Part shown: piece by piece, positions 1 through 11,533 of the stretch
Layout: each line of letters begins with the position of its first letter
Position numbering within the stretch: position 1 is the stretch's first letter
Source: Phytoseiulus persimilis
Taxonomy: Eukaryota > Arthropoda > Arachnida > Mesostigmata > Phytoseiidae
Assembly (NCBI GenBank): GCA_037576195.1
Contig: CM075101.1
Coordinates: forward strand, 52,886,001-52,950,000
DNA length: 64,000 bases
Reading direction: 5' to 3'
The notes under the pieces: generated by a model
Seen by the model: the letters and a program-made list of their open reading frames with translations, nothing else
Told to the model about the DNA's origin: nothing
Database searches by the model: none
Made by a program: the position numbers and the translations under genes

Positions 1-830
1 ACTATTCTTGAGCGTGAACTCATCCTACTCGTCAAGTGCTCCTCGGTTCGAGTTGCTACCCCGACATCGATGAAACGGATTCCCACGAGCGCAACGACGG
101 CGCGCCGATGCCATAGACATAACCAATGAGATGTGTTGTTCACGGCCCGGAAATCATCGACTCTCTCACTCAGGTCAACCTCTTACCAACCGAACACGCC
201 CTGCTTGTGGACGTTCCCGAAAATCATGACGACGGAGCACGTCGGTTCAGCAACTTCGAAGCCTCCCGCCTCGGCGTTTCAGTTTGAGATTTCTCAGAGG
301 ATCCACTGCCATTACGCTTTTTCCCGCTTCCATTCCCACAATTACTTCGCGCTGCAACGAGGCGTGACGATCCGTGAGAGAAACTTTCAAGGTGATCTCT
401 GAGTGAGGGGTGAAAAGCAGGGGAAACACGTCACCGGTGGCGCAAGTGACGGAGCGACTTAGCAACTTCCCTCCAGCGCTCTCGGGTGTTTTGATGAACA
501 ACCTCCAAATCTTATGTCCGACTCTTTCCCTCACCAAGAGATTCCATACAGTAGGCAAGCCTTTCGGAGGGCTGGATTGATGAGCTCAGCAATAAAACGG
601 CAAGTCTCAGTTTTCCTGATAGCCGGAAAAGCGAAAACGCTGTAGTCTGGAATAAGGTCCACTCATGAATTTTGATCGATACTTCTCGTGCACGGGAATA
701 CTTATTCCTTGTCGGAAAATGTCCGAAACTCCTCGTATTTGAGATGAGCGTCAGCGAGATGACGATGCGACGTTTCGTTTCTCGGAAACTGAGAGCCTCG
801 CATATTATGGAAAATCAGTGAGAGGTGGGC

Positions 831-842
831 GGGGGGGGGGGG
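831..842 (+). repeat. Poly-G run (G12)
   Basis: Twelve consecutive G residues lie between a GGTGGGC and a TAAGG. It is one of six G or C runs of ten or more bases in the window, whereas the longest A or T runs I see are nine bases. Confidence 0.95.
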
Positions 843-3231
843 TAAGGCATCAAGAAACCGATTCTTCAGCATAGCGGAGACGTGATTCATTCCATTCGAG
901 CGAGATGTGCTGGGACTTTTGAAAAAGTGAACGATATGCATGTCATGGAATCTCAGCAGTCTAGACATGCCGAACTGTCGCCCGGTCCAAAGTTGGCTAA
1001 TCCTTGAAGTCTTCTTCGCTATTCATTAGGTTGAACTTTCGTGAACGCTTCCATACTGAGCAGAACATTCGATGCTTCCTCGTCGTCCGCAACTTATGGA
1101 TTTGATTGCTAGAATTCGATTTCGGGGTACGATCTGAGAAAGAACCCCGCTGCGGCTTTTGAGCAGTGGATAGACACAGGATTCTCTTCCCGGGATTCGA
1201 AACTTGGCTGCCCTCTCGACTAAAGACATGCAGTTCTCTTGTGTGAGAGCACTGCCATGTTCTCTCAAGTATCTTTGAAGGCGCTCACCGGTCCGATCAC
1301 CTAGTAGCTGATTGTGGCTGGGTCACGGATAGCTCATATCAGCTCGTATGTGATTCGAATCTCACGAGAGAAGGCTGCTAGAACCGCGGGGATTACATAA
1401 TTGTAGTCCTGCGCTGCGCATCTGGGCAGTCACTGACGGTACAGCTTCCACGATTATTATCGCTGTTAGAGCAGAAAACATCGACGAGCGTACTGGAGGC
1501 CTCATCGGAACTCCTTTCAGGTTTCTATTCTGCCCATTTGTAGACAAAAGTCTTCTTCTTCGCCGGAAATCCTTTCCATGATGGCGGGCACGGATTGCCA
1601 CGTTAGGCGTGGTAGAACGTATCACCAACGGATAGTAGGGCAGAGGCCGGCTGTGCATGATGTCGATAGCGGAAACGACGGGAGCATCGACCATCAATAG
1701 GATATTCGAGCCCCCGCTCGTGTATCAGTAGTTTCATAGCTCATTCTCTCTCGTTCGCCGGGTCGCTGCATGTTCCAGGATTGACAGCGGGATCATCTGC
1801 TGTGCCATTTGCTCACATGTACTGCTGGTCAGAAGTGTTTCAGAATCAAGGTCTTTATTCGATTAGAACACAGTCTTGCGTTGCTCGCAGGCGTACCAGC
1901 TTCGACGATATCCAGCGGATGTTGTTTGCTGGAGCATTTTCCAGGTCGGTTGCATGGAAAGGAATGCTTAGAGTTTCATCCCTTGTGCATTGACTCGGAA
2001 CGAGACAAGGCACTTGAAACCAGATCCGATCTCGCGTGTCGGATTGCTGAATCATTTGCGTCACTTCTGCGGATGCAAGTTGATCGACCAGCGACCGCAG
2101 CGTCACTCACGGTGACTCATCCGAACTTGTCATTCGATGACAACGGAGATCGTGGAGAAATCTTGAGTTGAAATAACCATTGCAGTCGCAGCCGAGCTGC
2201 ATCGAGCAGATTCGAGTACGGATACAACGGATCTCGATCATAACGGACCGTTTCCAGCGGTTCATCGATGTCCGTTGAAACGGAACAATACTGCGGTCGA
2301 GTATTGACGCTCAAACGTCCCAGTTTTAGCAAGACGCGCTTGTATTGGTTGCATGTACATAAACCGAGTCATGTAGGCGCCCTGGAGAACTTTTGTCTCT
2401 GTTGTGTACAAGGCATTGTTATGCTTCCGGAGGAAGCTGCTCGCGACAAGGTCAGGATCCTGTACCAATGGTCGTCTCGACGGAAGGATACCGCGTTTAG
2501 ACTTGTCCCATTCCCGGCGATTCTCGGACTTTGTTCGGGAGCCAATGCACAATTTGCGGGTGAGCGGCTCGGTATTCTGCTTCGTCCGGGTGAGCTCGGG
2601 ACCCCGGGGAGGCGTCGACTCCAGCAGTAATTCTCAGCGCGATAGCAGGCCCTGCAGTAATTCCGAAGTAATGTCGCTGCATTTTGGCCAAGCTGTCGAC
2701 CGTTGGTTGAGAGCTGCTTTGTTTTTTCACGCGAATCCGAATTAACATCCGCTCATATTTGGCGGGAACTACTAGACAAGATTCCCCGAAAAAGAACAAA
2801 TCGTCAGTTTCGGACTTGTGCTCTTTTGCAGCTTGGCTCTTGAGCCCAGGGAACAACGTGCGCGGCCTTAAGGAATCGAGACTGTTTCGATCGACTTCGT
2901 CGAAGATACACGAGATGACACCCGAACGAGAATCTATCAGTCGGCTGACCCTTCGAGAATTCGAGCTTGTTCTCCATGACTCCCATCGACATCAGTCGAC
3001 GTTTACGTCGTCCCTTACTCCTGAGCCTATCGAGATCGACCCGCTGGCAAGCAGAAGAGTTTTGAAGCTGTAGCTTCCCTCGCATAGCCATCGAAGTTCA
3101 ACTCGGAAGTTCCAGTCCAGTAGCGGAGGGCTTGACTCAGAACGATGCTCCTCGAGGAGTTCTCATTCTTCACTCTCGCCTATGCGTCTCAATATTCGAC
3201 CATGAATATCAAGCCACATGGGTAGACAGCC

Positions 3232-3286
3232 TTGAGAGCATGAATAGGGCTTCTTCCAAGTGCTGTCGCTCGGCACTTGCTCTCAA
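3232..3286. repeat. Nested inverted repeat
   Basis: TTGAGAG at 3,232-3,238 is the complement of CTCTCAA at 3,280-3,286. Inside it, CAAGTGC (3,257-3,263) pairs with GCACTTG (3,273-3,279), leaving a 9-base loop. The two stems are separated by an 18-base bulge on the left side only, so a single RNA or DNA strand could fold into a two-tier hairpin. No surrounding gene gives it a role; it may be the remnant of a small foldback element. Confidence 0.5.
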
Positions 3287-6200
3287 TTGAGGTTATTCGA
3301 AAATTGAGCCTCACAATGATACGCGCAATATATCTTTAACCACCAACATTCCTCCGTACGCTGGAAAAACACGCACTTGAATGCTCTTCCTCCAGTGTAA
3401 TGACTGGAAATACTTCATGTGAGTCTGGAGCCTCAACTGTCACTTAAACTTAACTTTCTGTCAACATTTGTTGAGCCCCGCCTCAAGTGCAGAGAATGCG
3501 TCGGTGTCAACCCATGAGCTCCATCCTGGATCTTGAATGACGTCATCCTTGGAAATCACTAGAATCATCGGCAAGAGCTTCGAAGTCCCACGCCATGATT
3601 GTGGAGCTTCCGCGGCAGGATCTCCCAAAGGGAGCTCTGCAGTGGCGTCCGGATCATAGTTTCGACTCGTCTCTCGCTCTCTCGGTCGCATTGAGGCGTA
3701 CAGGAAGGAGGGACAGGTCAGCTGCGGTTCCAACATCGTTATTGCCGCCACCGCCGTCATCTTCTTCCCTTCCAACGGCATATGACTCGTATGCACATGC
3801 TAACGAAGCTGTATTTTCTTCTTCAGGGACGGTATGCTTCCCCAGCCCGACGGGTGGCTGACTGCGTAGCTGACGGACACGGTACACCATTACTAACACA
3901 GCTACACAAGGTCGTCATCATCATCACCACCGCGGTCGTTCAAGTGCTATCCGTTGAAAGGTGCTGCTGCTCCGAAAGCCCCAGAACCAGTCGGCGGTAC
4001 AAGGGGCGGTTGCGCCTGTACCCTGGCAGTCAGCATAAATTGATTATGCACAAATGGGCACTCTTCGTCCTTGATGCTCCCACGGCTCTGCGGACATTTC
4101 CCAGCCGACGCTTTGGATTCTGAGAGCATTCCGCCACCACTTCCGAATTCCCCACATACTCTCGACTCCCGCCGCCTGTGGTCTCTGACCAACCGCCACC
4201 CATGATCCCGCCCCACATCACACCCCTGCGAGGTTCATACACATCCCCGTGAAGAATACAGTCTGGTGTTCAAGGAACCCCTTCCCCTGAATCGTTTTGC
4301 GTGAAACAACATTATAGCTCCCTTCGTTCACGTCCTCCTCCGCTCATTCCTCGGATCTTACGTTCTTTGCGTTGTCGAACGCCCGCTCGCTACTTTCGCT
4401 TGTCCAGCGCGCGATTCTCGACCTCGCTGCTCAAGGTGACTGGATGTCCCCTCCCAGAGCGAACGTATCTCGCTGCCTGTCAGTCTCCTCAGTTGTCTTC
4501 TTTTCTCGTACGTTTCGACTGTGCTTGTGCTCGAGAGACGATGCCATTAGTTCCGCGGTCTGCATTCCGATCTCATGTCGTTTGGCGAGTTCCATGATCA
4601 GAAATTCTTTTCGTCACAACGAGGCAACGACACTCCCACCCCGATGGGATGCAAGGAAGGTCGCGAGGATGGAGTTTGCCGGGGTGTGCTCTAGAATCCA
4701 GTGTCAACGTCATCGTGTTATATCTTTAGTCTAATTATTTGTTCTTTGATCCAAGTTCTAGGCGTGACCCAGCGTGGTGCATATCTAGTATAGAGACGTG
4801 CTTGCTCGAGAAGTTTCCACGATATCGGTTGCAGAAGTTTCATGTCACTCGATGAATCGGTCTCGGAGTACCTCGCGGCCGGGTCCTGTTAGCACCCTGA
4901 TCCTTACGGGTCGTCGAGCAGGCGCATCGGATCGGAGACCAGCTATCTCTGAGTTCGGGAACTCGGGAATTTCAGAAGACTCGCGGGCCTTCTGAAGATT
5001 TGCTTTTCAAGGTGCCCAACTATCAGTGACCTTAAACCCCCTTCACCAGGGGAACGGAATTGAGGAATGACAACACATGAACAAGTTCCGAGGGACGCTA
5101 TGCAAACTGTTTGCTAGCCTATCGCGTCGAGCTGTAGTAGACCAACACCTGTTCCTACAGGATCGCGAAACCAGCTACCTTTCGGTGTACACCTTTCGAG
5201 TTTGACTCCTTCTTTGTCGCTGTCGTCTCTCTTGTACGTCGAGCTTGTCGCTTTCGAGCGCAGTCGAGGCGTCTGCTCTGCTGCCTGAAAACCTGCCCGC
5301 ATGTCCGCCTTCGAGCACATCAAGCGACGCTGTTTACTCCCAGAAGTGAAAACGAAAAGTAAACGTTGAACGCTGCCGAGCCCTAGCCCGATCCGAGTTT
5401 CGGCGAGGAGTTCAGCTTTTTCGAGGGAGGGGGTTGGGATGAGGCATGATACAATGAAACATAACTTTTAATCAAAAATCTCGGTTTCCGATGAAATTTG
5501 ACTCTGAATCCCAGCGGTCCACACAGAAAGCCGATTCCGGATACCAACTTCTGTCGGCGAGGAAAGGAAACAAGGCTACGTCACCGCTGGCGTAATTGTG
5601 AACGCGGAGCCTCGCTACAAAACGAGCTTGAGCTCACGCCGCCGTCCGCAGCTGCGTGAGATCATTGGGCTCGCGGTGCTAGTTTCCCAAAAGTCAAACT
5701 CGATAGACTCGCCAGCAGGCTAATTTGCACCTAGATCGACATCGTTCATACAATCGCATGTCCGCGCTTATTCCCGCGGAACCTTGTTAGCGATTCCGTG
5801 CAGAGGGATCTCTGTAGTGGTTCGTTTTGTATTCAGGTCTAACGAGGGTACTGGATCTATGAATGAACTGCGGGCGGGGGGTTTCCGGGCTCGGGTCGGG
5901 TGAGAGTTTCAGCGAGTGTCGCTAGGGATGTCACTGTTTCACGACAATTCAGTTCATTCCAAAGTCCATATGTTCTCACAACTGGGGAAACCAGAGCCTT
6001 GTGGAGCAACTTTGGAGTGCCTCGGAGAGCTCACATAGCTAGTTTTAGTGTTTCGGTTCTTGAATGTGGCCCGGTCGGAAAAAGATCCAGCACTCGATTT
6101 TGTTCGCGGGAAGTCATTCCGTAACCGCCTTCTTCGACTTCACTCAAAGAGACCGGAAGCAGTGCTTGGCCTTGCATCGCTCCGCGAACCTCTGCACGTG

Positions 6201-9200
6201 CTTCCGAGAAAGCGGGCTGCTTCCAGTCTCAGACTTGTCTTCTGGAAATTGTGAGCACGCCGTAGCAATGCATCCTTTACCTCTACGCGGAATTGGGAAC
6301 AGTCCCAGGAGTCGGCGACTGCTGAAACGGGAAATCGCCGATTCTCATCGAGTCTCCGTCGTCTCGAACGGCGGATAGACTCGACATAAGGGATCCGATC
6401 ACTCGATCAAGTGAAACACGGGTAGCGAATGACTGCATTGAACGATCGCATCTCCGTCTTCTCAACTGTTCTGGGAGTTGTTGACGCTCTATTCTGCCAG
6501 GTTGTTCTTCGGAATCACGTTCGCACACTCGATCGAGGTGGCTTGTATAACTCGGGGAAGCTGACAGAAGGGAACGAGGGAACAGCACACGGAACGGGGA
6601 CGGAAACGTCGTGGCAGCATGAAAAAAAGGAAAACCAGCAGAGGAAAACGGGAAGGACAATAATGGCCGAGCCAGCAGGGCTGTTTCTGTGTCGTTAGGT
6701 CGGCAGAGTTGACTTTTGCAAAGCTGTGGCGAATCTGCGACGGCAGCGTTTCGCTACGCCGTCGACGCCGACAGTAAAAACGCATTGAAAAATCACCGCC
6801 ATTTTTCGCTCTTTTAAGAGACTTAACGTCTCGCTACTAGAAAGAATGGGCGCGGGAATCGGGGACAGGAAAACGTTGATGTTGGGGGGTTCGGATCGGC
6901 TTGACGCCACTGCCTCAGTGGGGTCTTCAGCGGCGATGTCGAGGGGCGGTCCCGGGGGTTGTCGCACAGTGGGAGCGGAGCCGAGGGTGTTGAGACAGCG
7001 CTCATGGGTGTACAGCAAAGTTGGAGTGATGGCGACTCGCGGAACGGAGAGGAGCTTCGTTGCAAAGTCTCTCGTTGGGTCCCAGTTTCACTCGGCGGGA
7101 GGACACAACAACTTTCTCAGAGTTCATGCCCAGAGGTCGCCGGGCCGAGTAAACACAAATTCTGTCAGCCCTCTCTCATTTCTGGCGCTCCATCGCATCG
7201 TAAATTCTATTCAGTGAGGTCGTGCTTCGTAAGAGTCGCAAAATAATCATTCTTCCCTCATTTCCCTGGCGCTGTTGCCTGAGCGCACACCGTGAACAGT
7301 CTTGCAGTCGATATTTCTCCTCAGTCTTGAGATTCGGTTCCTTCTCGAGGGTCGAGCTCGAGAAACCCTCCGACCCGCATTCCAGATAAGACATCTCATG
7401 ATGATGAGCCGAGAGTAGTCAACGAACGCAATTTTCGGGAAGCAACGCGGGTTTCAGAATATCGTTATCTCGTACACGGCTATTCGGCGCAGCAGTTCAA
7501 CAATCGACGGTTGTTATTTCCGCAAACGAACTGAATCCGCTATTCGAACGAGATTGCATCCGACGATATTCTCTGATAAAGAAGAATCGGGCCCTGGCAG
7601 TCAACGTTCAGAAGACGACAGGGAATGAGCTTGCATTTCAATTCGCATGTTTCGAAGAACGATGGAAACCAGTAGATTTCTTTTGATGAAATACCATTTA
7701 TACAACGATTCGGGGCGGCCAAGAACGACGATGATGAACGGAGATGTAGCGATTCGTATTTGTTTTCGAAATTTTAAATTTACCGGGTTAAGAGAACAAA
7801 TAGTCTCTGGAACGATCTCGATCTGCTGTGAAAAACTCAAATCTCTGATGATGGTCATCGTGATCGATAGCTAGTCATCGAACAAGCCTTCAGCCGTTTG
7901 GTGCTCACCGATTTTCAGCGAAACTGGCACGAATCGAACGGGCTTCGAGAGCGCTTCCTCGATTGAGGTGTAAAGTTCTTCGACCGAATTCCAAATATAG
8001 GATTCCAACTCGACCGAGAAAACTCTGAAGTGTACAATGAGAAAAGAGCCTCGTTTCAGAAGGGCTCACAAGCCTCAATCGATCATCCCCGAGCGAACGA
8101 AAATTCCGAGTTCAGAATTCCAAGCCGCTCTGCCGCTGCCCGAAGTCGTTCAGTTTGTCCACTTTACGCAACTGAAGCTGTTGACAAAGAGACGGAAGCG
8201 CCGAACCGAGCATTGGAGGTCTTCCTCGATCGTTGTGAAACATAGCCGAGTGGACTCCGGTCCTGTTAGAACCACCAAATTCGATTCTCACTGTCTTGCA
8301 GAGAGGTGCAGAAGCTGAGGAGGAGCTGACTCCAAAACCGATTTCGGTGACACGCGGTGGAAGGTGCTCGAAACAATATTATATGTCGACGGTTTCGGAA
8401 AAGTTTCCCGCAAGTCCACCAGGTAGAGGCTGCCTATGACTTGTCGATCGGGCATCTGGCAGCGTCGGAACGAATGAGTCCGTTCCGGGAAAATTCGAGC
8501 TCGGTGCCAAGAAAGGCGCCCAGATCAAAAGCAGAGCATGGTATCGCGATCCAGAGGTCGAGAAAGGTTCCTGAGGATCGATAAGCGAACAGAGGGTGAC
8601 CGTTTCCCGTGACGAAGGCACGTATCGTAACAAAGTGGAGAGCAACATCCGGAATACGATCAAATACAATAGGTCAGAAATCTTCGCAATGATCGCGATT
8701 CCAGGAGCGGGAGGGGGGGGAGCGAAACGCATCGAAGACGAACTAGAGAAGGTCTCCTTGCGAAGGAAGGATTGGAATGCGGAAAGGACCCGATTGATTG
8801 GCTGACGTAAACCAGTGTGTCGATGCTTGCCTGAACGGACGAAAGACAGATCGACACGGGAAACGCTCATAGGCTTTGCTCCGAAAAGATCCGGAGCCCC
8901 TGCTTGAGTTTGTTTCATTTCCGTCCGTCGTAATCGTTCGAGCCACGGACATGGAGTGCGAGGAGGAACATTTCGTTTGATGGTCCGTGAGGCTGCATGC
9001 GTATATGTTGTTCATATTTCTTCATTGAGAATTTCTTCTTCGCGAACGAGCCAACGAGAGCGCGAGGAACAGAGAGGCGGAAAACGCCGCCCGCTCCAAA
9101 AGCGCGTCTTTCTTTGTCAGTGAACGAGCAGAAGAGGATAGTGACCGAGAGACAGAGAGTACACGAGGAGAGATAGAGTATGTGTGCATGTCGATTTCTG

Positions 9201-10762
9201 CTAGCATATAAGAGCAGAGCAATGCTGGCTTCTCTTGCCGGTTCGTGACATCGCAAACCGATTTATCATCCAAGTGCTTCTATCCTTTTCTCGTTCTTCT
9301 GCAGTGCGGCCTCCAGCAGCTGCCGGGATGCAGCCGTTAAGGGACGGGCGGCAACTTTGGAAGACAGCACAGGAGGGAATGAAGGACCGCGGAAGTGGGA
9401 GAAGCAAATGCGACCACGTGTAGACGTGAGGCTCCGGATTACGAAAGCTTGGAACTCGGAAGGAACAGGAGATGTGCGGGAGGGGTTGGCCGGACGATTC
9501 ATCTGGTCAGGAGTTCGGGGGCAGCAAGTTAGGTAGCCGCAAGCAGCGAAATCCAGTGGGTGAGCGAGAGGGGCCGGATGGGACTCGGAGAGAGGACGGA
9601 GGAAATCGTTCAGAATATAGACGAGAGAAGAGGACGGGACAAATGGCGACAAATATATCAGGGTACTCCAATTCCTCTCAGAACTCATCAGTGCCTGCGA
9701 CACGAAAAGCGAATCGCTCGCTACAGATGATCCGGAGACGGATCGGTCGTCGATTGGTGTTGCTTCGCCGTCAGGACCGTCTCGGTTGTTGTCCTCGATG
9801 AGGTCGCTGGCGCTGCCTCTCCAGTTGCAACCGTCACGGCAGCCACGGCATCGACCACAGCGAGCTGCTTGCTTTTAGGACTCTTGGGGCCTCATTATTT
9901 CCGCGCTGGCATTTAGCAAAGCTAGCGTTGCCAGCTCCGTCGTCGTCACAGTCGCACAATTAGGACTCTGGTGGAAGTGGCAGGCGGCGGTGTGAACGAG
10001 CGAACGAACGAGCGGTCGAGCGAGGGACTCCCGCTCGTGCCGGAAACCAGAGACTCTGTTTGAGGACGCGGCGGACGCTGGACGCAATCAGTCGGACAGG
10101 GTGAAGAACATAACACGGGAACCACTGAAGGGAAGTGGCAGATGTAACAGAAAGGAAGGACGAGGAAGGCGACCGCAACGACGACGAAAACGCAGCTATC
10201 CACTAGACGGCCTCCATCAGCGCAATGTACAGAGCCACAAAGCCTCAACGAACGAGATTCAGCTGCGCTGTGACGCCTAATGTGCCGCGGCACATTACGT
10301 ATTTGGTGCTCTCGGCATCTCTCGGGATAAAAACCAGGAGTGAAGCGAGCATCCATCGTGTGCTTGGAGTCTTCATTTCGAGGCTCTTCCGAAGGACGAT
10401 GGAACTGCATCTCACGAACATTATGTGGCCCGGAACAAAACGAAAAATGGAGTTTCGGGCTCCCTCAATCGGTCCTACTGGAATTCGTTCCTCTGGCGGC
10501 TACAGACCTCTGCACCGAGTTTCGCAAATCCTGATTCGCAGCTTCTATTCATATTCCTTAACAGAGTACCATTCACGACCTTTTCATCGTTTCGTTTGGA
10601 AAATATTCCATCGCATCTCATCTTCTTGACCTCCGTTCTGGATTTGCTCCCCAAGCCGTCTAGCTAGCAGCCGAGTGTCGGCCTCGCCGTTGAGCTGCAT
10701 TTCGAACTCGGCGACAGGCATTCATCGCGAAGACGACACAACTGGGGTCCGGGCCGGTGGGA

Positions 10763-10799
10763 CAACAGTCACCTGGGACAAGACCCAGGTGACTTTTTT
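10763..10799 (+). repeat. Perfect 11-bp hairpin followed by a T run
   Basis: AGTCACCTGGG (10,767-10,777) and CCCAGGTGACT (10,784-10,794) form a perfect 11-bp stem around the loop ACAAGA, followed at once by five further T residues. CAAC at 10,763-10,766 can also pair with GTTG just beyond the T run. The shape imitates an intrinsic terminator, but the context is eukaryotic and no RNA gene is recognisable upstream. The stem is too short for a microRNA precursor. An RNA polymerase III transcript end or a foldback remnant are alternatives. The structure is certain; the function is unknown. Confidence 0.6.
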
Positions 10800-10940
10800 G
10801 TTGCTGGAATCGAGTCCAGTCAGGAACTGAGCTCCAAGTGCGGGAGAACTACAGGGATGGGTCCAAAAGTTCGCAATCGAGTTGTAGCTATTCGAACCAG
10901 AAGCCTACGTGCTAGGGCCGCTCTATTTGGTTAGGATCCG

Positions 10941-11013
10941 TTTCACCGAAACTCAGTGGATCGAAACCCACTTCATCGAAGCCCACTCCACCGAAACCCT
11001 CATCATCGAGAAG
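10941..11013 (+). repeat. Left 15-bp tandem array of element A
   Basis: Four full units and one partial unit of 15 bp start at 10,941, 10,956, 10,971, 10,986 and 11,001. Each has the pattern (5 bases)(A/C)(C/T)CGAA(A/G)C(C/T)C with small changes; the first reads TTTCACCGAAACTCA. A 15-bp period keeps the frame, so the array translates as a five-residue repeat, but no longer protein surrounds it. Confidence 0.85.
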
Positions 11014-11450
11014 TCTCCTCTCCCAGTCGCGAAGCGTGGTTCGCGGAGTTAGCGGGAATCAGCGCGGCACAGAGTTCGCGTTTCATGCCGTTGCTCGCCT
11101 CGGATCGCCCACTGCCACAGCCGCGAGGCGAACTCAATCACTGCCCTCTCCACCATCCACCTCCTCACCCCAGACAGCCACCTGATTGATTAATTGATAT
11201 TTTGTCCACTTCTGAGAATATGAATGAATTACTGATGGGGCATCCACAGCTTCATCTTTCACGTGTTCCAGTGTTCCACGGGCGCACAACGAGGGTGAAT
11301 TCAAAGAACCCTGTTCTACAAAGTATACATTTGGGACAGCATCAGTGGATGGCGGGAGTCTCCTGTGGCATTTTGACTCTCTCTCTCCTCTTTGCCTCTT
11401 TCCAGCCCGTCAAATAAGTGTGAATAGCTTTGCAAAAGGGTGAGGAATTA

Positions 11451-11525
11451 ATCGGTGAACTGGGCTTCGGCAAACTGAGTTTCGGTAAAGTGGGTCTCGG
11501 TGAAATGGATTTCGGTGAACTCGGT
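11451..11525 (-). repeat. Right 15-bp tandem array of element A (inverted)
   Basis: Five 15-bp units start at 11,451, 11,466, 11,481, 11,496 and 11,511, with consensus TTCGGTGAACTGGGT on the plus strand. This is the reverse complement of the left-arm unit. The units differ from one another by a few bases, so the array is not recently expanded. Confidence 0.85.
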
Positions 11526-11533
11526 ATACGCCC

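Larger units (their letters stand above)
1..10762. other. Long stretch with no recognised gene
   Basis: I recognise no gene here. The longest open frames are a 179-codon minus frame at 8,379-8,918, a 154-codon minus frame at 9,946-10,410 and a 120-codon ATG-initiated plus frame at 2,268-2,630. The last has about 29 percent G-first codons, which is mildly coding-like, but the opposite strand there is equally open and neither product resembles a family I know. A minus frame at 247-558 is similar. The stretch contains the G12 run at 831-842, a nested inverted repeat at 3,232-3,286 and a short CGAG/CGAA-rich patch near 9,993-10,024. It could be intergenic or intronic; single exons too short to recognise cannot be excluded. 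Confidence 0.5.
10929..11533. mobile_element. Foldback-like DNA transposon, non-autonomous (element A)
   Basis: Two arms of about 85 bp in inverted orientation enclose about 435 bp. Each arm is a tandem array of a 15-bp unit: left arm 10,941-11,013 (core ACCGAAA) and right arm 11,451-11,525 (core TTCGGTGAA), which are reverse complements of each other. Outside the arrays the ends are similar but not identical (GG..TA..ATCCG on the left, GGGCGTATACCG read inward on the right). GCTCTATTT lies immediately outside the left end and GCTATTT outside the right, possibly a decayed target duplication. The interior encodes nothing recognisable and includes a TGATTGATTAATTGAT motif at 11,183-11,198. Foldback layout, short length and lack of a transposase suggest a non-autonomous element mobilised in trans. 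The exact ends are inferred. Confidence 0.65.

Noticed and set aside
1321-1380. TAGCTCA ... GATTCGAATC, resembling tRNA A and B boxes
   Set aside because: The two boxes are only about 25 bases apart and no acceptor stem pairs; no tRNA fold is possible.
9200-9260. CATATAAGAG as a TATA box
   Set aside because: No initiator at the right spacing and no exon downstream; isolated TATA-like words are common.
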